Shown here in pieces: positions 57,001-64,000 of a stretch of DNA of 64,000 nt (positions within the stretch are counted from its first letter, which is position 1; each line of letters begins with the position of its first letter). The notes under the pieces were generated by a model. It was not told the origin of the DNA and did not search any database. It worked only from the letters and a program-made list of their open reading frames with translations. A program made the position numbers and the translations under genes. This stretch comes from Portulaca oleracea (Eukaryota > Streptophyta > Magnoliopsida > Caryophyllales > Portulacaceae): NCBI GenBank assembly GCA_029582165.1, contig CM055875.1, forward strand, positions 3,093,501 to 3,157,500, in the 5' to 3' direction.

Positions 57001-60000
57001 AGGGTTTTAGATAACACTATTATTGTATGCACAAATTCTTAAAGTTTAATTACCTAGATTAATTCTTGAATCGTTAGTTAAGTATTCACATGTTCTTTAT
57101 TTCAATCATGTTTAAGTTAATCTTGTTAAATAAGTTAGGTTGATTGAATTACTAAAGTTCGATTCTTGTTTATTAATTCATGGTTCTTGATTGAATTTTG
57201 TATAAAGAAATTAGTTGTTGGAATTCTTGATTGGTAGTTTAAATGTTTATATGTGTTCTTTATATTTTATTCACGTGTTCTTTAAATTCTTTCTTGATTA
57301 TTGATTAAGAAATTCATGTTTTACAATTTGGTTTGATGGTAGGGAGTTTGATGTTTGAACTTTAGTTGGATACGACTAATTACCTTGGACCTTAGTTACT
57401 GTTTTAAGCCCAAATTAGGACCCCGGGATCCAATGGTGAAAGTTATAATCGATTTTGATGGGCTTGCTTCAGCTCGAAACCAAACGCTGACGACCACCCC
57501 CCTCCGACAACCACCCGCGGCTACCCCTGCCCTCGTCTCGACGCCGCCGCTGTCGCCCTACCGCCGTCGCACCACCCAGTCGCCGGAAACTTTGCCCTAG
57601 CACCTTCTAACGTAAACCCTAATCTTTTTGGAGACTTTCTTTCTTGTTTTCTTTATTTTCTGTTGTCATTATTATTATTATTGTCTTATTATTATTTCTT
57701 GATTTAAATCTTGTAATCTGGGTAATTAAGGGTGTAATTTTTTATTAAGTTGTTATTTGTAATTATTTTTTCTTGTGTTATATTATTATGTGTAATTTGT
57801 CTAAATTATTTTATGTAATCGTTATGTTCTAAATTGGTGTATTAGGGTTGTAATAGTTGAAGTAAAATTATTAATGTTCAATTGTTTGATATAATTTGTT
57901 TTCATGTGAAATCATGTTAGGGTTTTAGATAACACTATTATTGTATGCACGAAATCTTAAAGTTTAATTACCTTGATTAATTCTTGAATCGTTAGTTAAG
58001 TATTCACATGTTCTTTATTTCAATCATGTTTAAGTTAATCTTGTTAAATAAGTTAGGTTGATTGAATTACTAAAGTTCGATTCTTGTTTATTAATTCATG
58101 GTTCTTGATTGAATTTTGTATAAAGAAATTAGTTGTTGGAATTCTTGATTGGTAGTTTAAATGTTTATATGTGTTCTTTGTATTTTATTCACGTGTTCTT
58201 TAAATTCTTTCTTGATTATTGATTAAGAAATTCATGTTTTATAATTTGGTTTGATGGTAGGAAGTTTGATGTTTGGACTTTAGTTGGATTAGACTAATTA
58301 CCTTGGACCTTAGTTACTGTTTTAAGCCCAAATTAGGACCCCGGGATCGAATGGTGAAAGTTAGAACCGATTTTGCAAATTAAATGGAAACCGGTAACGG
58401 GACAGTTTTGATGGGCTTGCTGCTGCTCGAAACCAAACGCTGACGACCACCCCCCTCCGACAACCACCCGCGGCTACCCCTGCCCTCGTCTCGACGCCGC
58501 CGCTGTCGCCCTACCGCCGTCGCACCACCCAGTCGCCGGAAACTTTGCCCTAGCACCTTCTAACGTAAACCCTAATCTTTTTAGAGACTTTCTTTCTTGT
58601 TTTCTTTATTTTCTGTTGTAATTATTATTATTATTATTATTGTCTTATTATTATTTCTTGATTTAAATCTTGTAATCTGGGTAATTAAGGGTGTAATTTT
58701 TTATTAAGTTGTTATTTGTAATTATTTGTTCTTGTGTTATATTATTATGTGTAATTTGTCTAAATTATTTTATGTAATCTTTATGTTCTAAATTGGTGTA
58801 TTAGGGTTGTAATAGTTGTAGTAAAATTATTAATGTTCAATTGTTTGATATAATTTGTTTTCATGTGAAATCATGTTAGGGTTTTAGATAACACTATTAT
58901 TGTTTGCACAAATTCTTAAAGTTTAATTACCTAGATTAATTCTTGAATCGTTAGTTAAGTATTCACATGTTCTTTATTTCAATCATGTTTAAGTTAATCT
59001 TGTTAAATAAGTTAGGTTGATTGAATTACTAAAGTTCGATTCTTGTTTATTAATTCGTGGTTCTTGATTGAATTTTGTATAAAGAAATTAGTTGTTGGAA
59101 TTCTTAATTGGTAGTTTAAATGTGTATATGTGTTCTTTATATTTTATTGACGTGTTCTTTAAATTCTTTCTTGATTATTGATTAAGAAATTCATGTTTTA
59201 CAATTTGGTTTGATGGTAGGGAGTTTGATGTTTGGACTTTAGTTGGATACGACTAATTACCTTGGACCTTAGTTACTGTTTTAAGCCCAATTTAGGACCC
59301 CGGGATCGAATGGTGAAAGTTAGAATCGATTTTGCAAATTAAATGGAAATCGGTAACGGGACAATTTTGATGGGCTTGCTGCTGCTCGAAACCAAACGCT
59401 GACGACCACCCCCCTCCGACAACCACCCGCGGCTGCCCTTGCCCTCGTCTCGACGCCGCCGCTGTCGCCCTACCGCCGTCGCACCACCCAGTCGCCGGAA
59501 ACTTTGCCCTAGCACCTTCTAACGTAAACCCTAATCATTTTAAAGACTTTCTTTCTTGTTTTCTTTATTTTCTGTTGTAATTATTATTATTATTATTGTC
59601 TTATTATTATTTCTTGATTTAAATCTTGTAATCTGGGTAATTAAGGGTGTAATTTTTTATTAAGTTGTTATTTGTAATTATTTGTTCTTGTGTTATATTA
59701 TTATGTGTAATTTGTCTAAATTATTTTATGTAATCTTTATGTTCTAAATTGGTGTATTAGGGTTGTAATAGTTGTAGTAAAATTATTAATGTTCAATTGT
59801 TTGATATAATTTGTTTTCATGTGAAATTATGTTAGGGTTTTAGATAACACTATTATTGTATGCACAAATTCTTAAAGTTTAATTACCTTGATTAATTCTT
59901 CAATCGTTAGTTAAGTATTCACATGTTCTTTATTTCAATCATGTTTAAGTTAATCTTGTTAAATAAGTTAGGTTGATTGAATTACTAAAGTTCGATTCTT

Positions 60001-63000
60001 GTTTATTAATTCATGGTTCTTGATTGAATTTTGTATAAAGAAATTAGTTGTTGGAATTCTTAATTGGTAGTTTAAATGTTTATATGTGTTCTTTATATTT
60101 TATTCAGGTGTTCTTTAAATTCTTTCTTGATTATTGATTAAGAAATTCATGTTTTGCAATTTGGTTTGATGGTAGGGAATTTGATGTTTGGACTTTAGTT
60201 GGATTAGACTAATTACTTTGGACCTTAGTTACTGTTTTAAGCCCAAATTAGGACCCCGGGATCGAATGGCTAAAGTTAGAATCGATTTTGCAAATTAAAT
60301 GGAAACCGGTAACGGGACAGTTTTGATGGGCTTGCTGCTGCTCGAAACCAAACGCTGACGACCACCCCCCTACGACAACCACCCGCAGCTGCCCCTGCCC
60401 TCGTCTCGACGCCACCGCTGTCGCCCTACCGCCATCGAACCACCCATTCGCCGGAAACTTTGCCCTAGCACCTTCTAACGTAAACCCTAATCTTTTTGGA
60501 GACTTTCTTTCTTGTTTTCTTTATTTTCTGTTGTCATTATTATTATTATTATTGTATTATTATTATTTCTTGATTTAAATATTGTAATCTGGGTAATTAA
60601 TGGTGTAATTTTTTATTAAGTTGTTATTTGTAATTATTTGTTCTTGTGTTAGATTATTATGTGTAATTTGTCTAAATTATTTTATGTAATCTTTATGTTC
60701 TAAATTGGTGTATTAGGGTTGTAATAGTTGTAGTAAAATTATTAATGTTCAATTGTTTGATATAATTTGTTTTCATGTGAAATCATGTTAGGGTTTTAGA
60801 TAACACTATTATTGTATGCACGAATTCTTAAAGTTTAATTACCTTGATTAATTCTTGAATCGTTAGTTAAGTATTCACATGTTCTTTATTTCAATCATGT
60901 TTAAGTTAATCTTGTTAAATAAGTTAGGTTGATTGAATTACTAAAGTTCGATTCTTGTTTATTAATTCATGGTTCTTGATTGAATTTTTTATAAAGAAAT
61001 TAGTTGTTGGAATTCTTAATTGGTAGTTTAAATGTTTATATGTGTTCTTTGTATTTTATTCGCGTGTTCTTTAAATTCTTTCTTGATTATTGATTAAGAA
61101 ATTCATGTTTTATAATTTGGTTTGATGGTAGGGAGTTTGATGTTTGGACTTTAGGTTGATTAGACTAATTACCTTTGACCTTAGTTACTGTTTTAAGCCT
61201 AAATTAGGACCCCGAGATCTAATGGTGAAAGTTAGAACCGATTTTGCAAATTAAATGGAAACCGGTAACGGGACAGTTTTGATGGGCTTGCTGCTGCTCG
61301 AAACCAAACGCTAACGACCACCCCCCTCCGACAACCACCCGCGGCTGCCTCGCCTCGCCTCGACGCCGCATTGTCGCCCTACCGCCGTCGCACCACCCAG
61401 TCGCCTGAAACTTTGCCCTAGCACCTTCTAACGTAAATCCTAATCTTTTTGGAGACTTTCTTTCTTGTTTTCTTTATTTTCTGTTGTAATTATTATTATT
61501 ATTATTGTATTATTATTATTATTATTATTTCTTGTTTAAATCTTGTAATCTGGGTAATTAAGGGTGTAATTTTTTATTAAGTTGTTATTTGTAATTATTT
61601 GTTCTTGTGTTATATTATTATGTGTAATTTGTCTAAATTATTTTATGTAATCTTTATGTTCTAAATTGGTGTATTAGGGTTGTAATAGTTGTAGTAAAAT
61701 TATTAATGTTCAATTGTTTGATATAATTTGTTTTCATGTGAAATCATGTTAGGGTTTTAGATAACACTATTATTGTATGCACAAATTCTTAAAGTTTAAT
61801 TACCTTGATTAATTCTTGAATCGTTAGTTAAGTATTCACATGTTCTTTATTTCAATCATGTTTAAGTTAATCTTGTTAAATAAGTTAGGTTGATTGAATT
61901 ACTAAAGTTCGATTCTTGTTTATTAATTCATGGTTCTTGATTGAATTTTGTATAAAGAAATTAGTTGTTGGAATTCTTGATTGGTAGTTTAAATGTTTAT
62001 ATGTGTTCTTTATATTTTATTCACGTGTTCTTTAAATTCTTTCTTGATTATTGATTAAGAAATTCATGTTTTATAATTTGGTTTGATGGTAGGAAGTTTG
62101 ATGTTTGGACTTTAGTTGGATTAGACTAATTACCTTGGACCTTAGTTACTGTTTTAAGCCCAAATTAGGACCCCGGGATCGAATGGTGAAAGTTAGAACC
62201 GATTTTGCAAATTAAATGGAAACCGGTAACGGGACAGTTTTGATGGGCTTGCTGCTGCTCGAAACCAAACGCTGACGACCACCCCCCTCCGACAACCACC
62301 CGCGCCCTCGCGGCTAAACTTTGCCCTAGCACCTTCTAACGTAAACCCTAATCTTTTAGAGACTTTCTTTCTTGTTTTCTTTTTTTTCAATTATTATTAT
62401 TATTATTGTCTTATTATTATTTCTTGATTTAAATCTTGTAATCTGGGTAATTAAGGGTGTAATTTTTTATTAAGTTGTTATTTGTAATTGTTTGTTCATG
62501 TGTTATATTATTATGTGTAATTTGTCTAAATTATTTTATGTAATCTTTATGTTCTAAATTGGTGTATTAGGGTTGTAATAGTTGTAGTAAAATTATTAAT
62601 GTTCAATTGTTTGATATAATTTGTTTTCATGTGAAATCATGTTAGGGTTTTAGATAACACTATTATTGTATGCACAAATTCTTAAAGTTTAATTACCTTG
62701 ATTAATTCTTGAATCGTTAGTTAAGTATTCACATGTTCTTTATTTCAATCATGTTTAAGTTAATCTTGTTAAATAAGTTAGGTTGATTGAATTACTAAAG
62801 TTCGATTCTTGTTTATTAATTCATGGTTCTTGATTGAATTTTGTATAAAGAAATTAGTTGTTGGAATTCTTGATTGGTAGTTTAAATGTTTATATGTGTT
62901 CTTTATATTTTATTCACGTGTTCTTTAAATTCTTTCTTGATTATTGATTAAGAAATTCATGTTTTGCAATTTGGTTTGATGGTAGGGAGTTTGATGTTTG

Positions 63001-64000
63001 GACTTTAGTTGGATTAGACTAATTACCTTGGACCTTAGTTACTGTTTTAAGCCCAAATTAGGACCCCGGGATCGAATGGTGAAAGTTAGAACCGATTTTG
63101 CAAATTAAATGGAAACCGGTAACGGGACAGTTTTGATGGGCTTGCTGCTGCTCGAAACAAAACGCTGACGACCACCCCCCTCCGACAACCACCTGCGGCT
63201 GCCTCGCCGCCTCGACGCCGTTGTCGCCCTACCGCCGTCGCACCACCCAGTCGCCGGAAACTTTGCCCTAGCACCTTCTAACGTAAACCCTAATCTTTTT
63301 GGAGACTTTCTTTCTTGTTTTCTTTATTTTCTGTAGTAATTATTATTATTATTATTGTATTATTATTATTATTTCTTGATTTAAATCTTGTAATCTGGGT
63401 AATTAAGGGTGTAATTTTTATTAAGTTGTTATTTGTAATTGTTTGTTCATGTGTTATATTATTATGTGTGATTTGTCTAAATTATTTTATGTAATCTTTA
63501 TGTTCTAAATTGGTGTATTAGGGTTGTAATAGTTGTAGTAAAATTATTAATGTTCAATTGTTTGATATAATTTGTTTTCATGTGAAATCATTTTAGGGTT
63601 TTAGATAACACTATTATTGTATGCACAAATTCTTAAAGTTTAATTACCTAGATTAATTCTTGAATCGTTAGTTAAGTATTCACATGTTCTTTATTTCAAT
63701 CATGTTTAAGTTAATCTTGTTAAATAAGTTAGGTTGATTGAATTACTAAAGTTCGATTCTTGTTTATTAATTCATGGTTCTTGATTGAATTTTGTATAAA
63801 GAAATTAGTTGTTGGAATTCTTGATTGGTAGTTTAAATGTTTATATGTGTTCTTTATATTTTATTCACGTGTTCTTTAAATTCTTTCTTGATTATTGATT
63901 AAGAAATTCATGTTTTACAATTTGGTTTGATGGTAGGGAGTTTGATGTTTGGACTTTAGTTGGATTAGACTAATTACCTTGGACCTTAGTTACTGTTTTA
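47962..64000 (+). repeat. Tandem satellite, ~955-bp unit, 16 full units plus a partial one
   Basis: Using the landmark TGGGCTTGCTGCTGCTCGAA (start of unit), units begin at 47962, 48917, 49872, 50839, 51775, 52731, 53687, 54643, 55577, 56535, 57459, 58412, 59371, 60327, 61283, 62244 and 63137. The periods are 955, 955, 967, 936, 956, 956, 956, 934, 958, 924, 953, 959, 956, 956, 961 and 893. Each unit has a GC-rich first ~150 bp (CCACCCGCGG, GTCTCGACGCCGCCG), the telo-box AAACCCTAA, a variable (ATT)n tract, a long AT-rich body, and CCCCGGGATCGAATGGTGAAA near the end. Frames within it are short, differ between units and are not conserved proteins. All units share one orientation and the array runs past 64000. 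Confidence 0.5.

Noticed and set aside
47962..64000. CRISPR-like array or multigene family
   Set aside because: Units are ~955 bp direct repeats without short repeat/unique spacer structure, in plant nuclear DNA, and no conserved open frame runs across units.

Overview
This is plant nuclear DNA, most likely from a eudicot with a large repeat-rich genome. I could not identify the species. The signs are spliced exons of a plant-specific kinase, tRNA-iMet-type primer sites in LTR retrotransposons, a Mutator-like element carrying a plant mobile domain gene, MITEs and a long satellite. The only ordinary host gene is at the left edge: the first three coding exons, on the minus strand, of an IRE-family (IREH1/IRE3-like) AGC kinase. 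The rest runs off the window. Everything else is transposable-element DNA of several ages, plus a satellite.

Region by region. 0.1-1.75 kb: kinase exons 1-3 and leader. 1.76-7.9 kb: a decayed Mutator-like element with convergent genes, a transposase on plus and a broken plant-mobile-domain (PMD) gene on minus, plus a ~390-nt imperfect hairpin. 8-10.8 kb: featureless DNA with a possible LINE tail. 10.77-11.52 kb: a solo LTR with a perfect 5-bp target duplication. 12.5-27.1 kb: a nested stack. A ~3-kb solo LTR (duplication CTTCC) contains a MITE, a 332-bp solo LTR (TTCAT) and a Ty3 element (GTCGT). That Ty3 element contains a second, younger Ty3 derivative (CTTGG).

27.1-34.3 kb: fragments of elements whose LTRs begin TGTAACACCC, a 5'-truncated LINE with an 11-bp duplication, a foldback element, and LTR copies in direct and inverted order. 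34.76-38.17 kb: a complete non-autonomous LTR element (duplication GATAA). 38.20-38.52 kb: a Mutator-type MITE with a 9-bp duplication. 40.1-47.5 kb: a Tat-like Ty3 pol whose RNase H domain is split in phase by another Ty3 element (40623-46311, duplication GTTTG). The inserted element has itself been invaded. 47.54-64 kb: an LTR-like boundary inside the Tat-like integrase leads into at least 16 full tandem units of ~955 bp that continue past the window end.

No operon-like cooperation is expected here. The biology is serial insertion: retrotransposition into retrotransposons, LTR recombination to solo LTRs, internal deletion to non-autonomous forms, and amplification of an LTR or leader segment into a satellite. 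The most unusual signals are the ~955-bp array with a convergent pair of telo-box motifs per unit, a dyad-symmetric 14-mer repeated upstream of the TATA box in two different LTRs, and the long hairpin inside the Mutator-like element. Duplications, LTR ends and motifs were read directly by eye. Substitution counts are approximate. Family assignments rest on protein motifs recalled from known families, not on a search.
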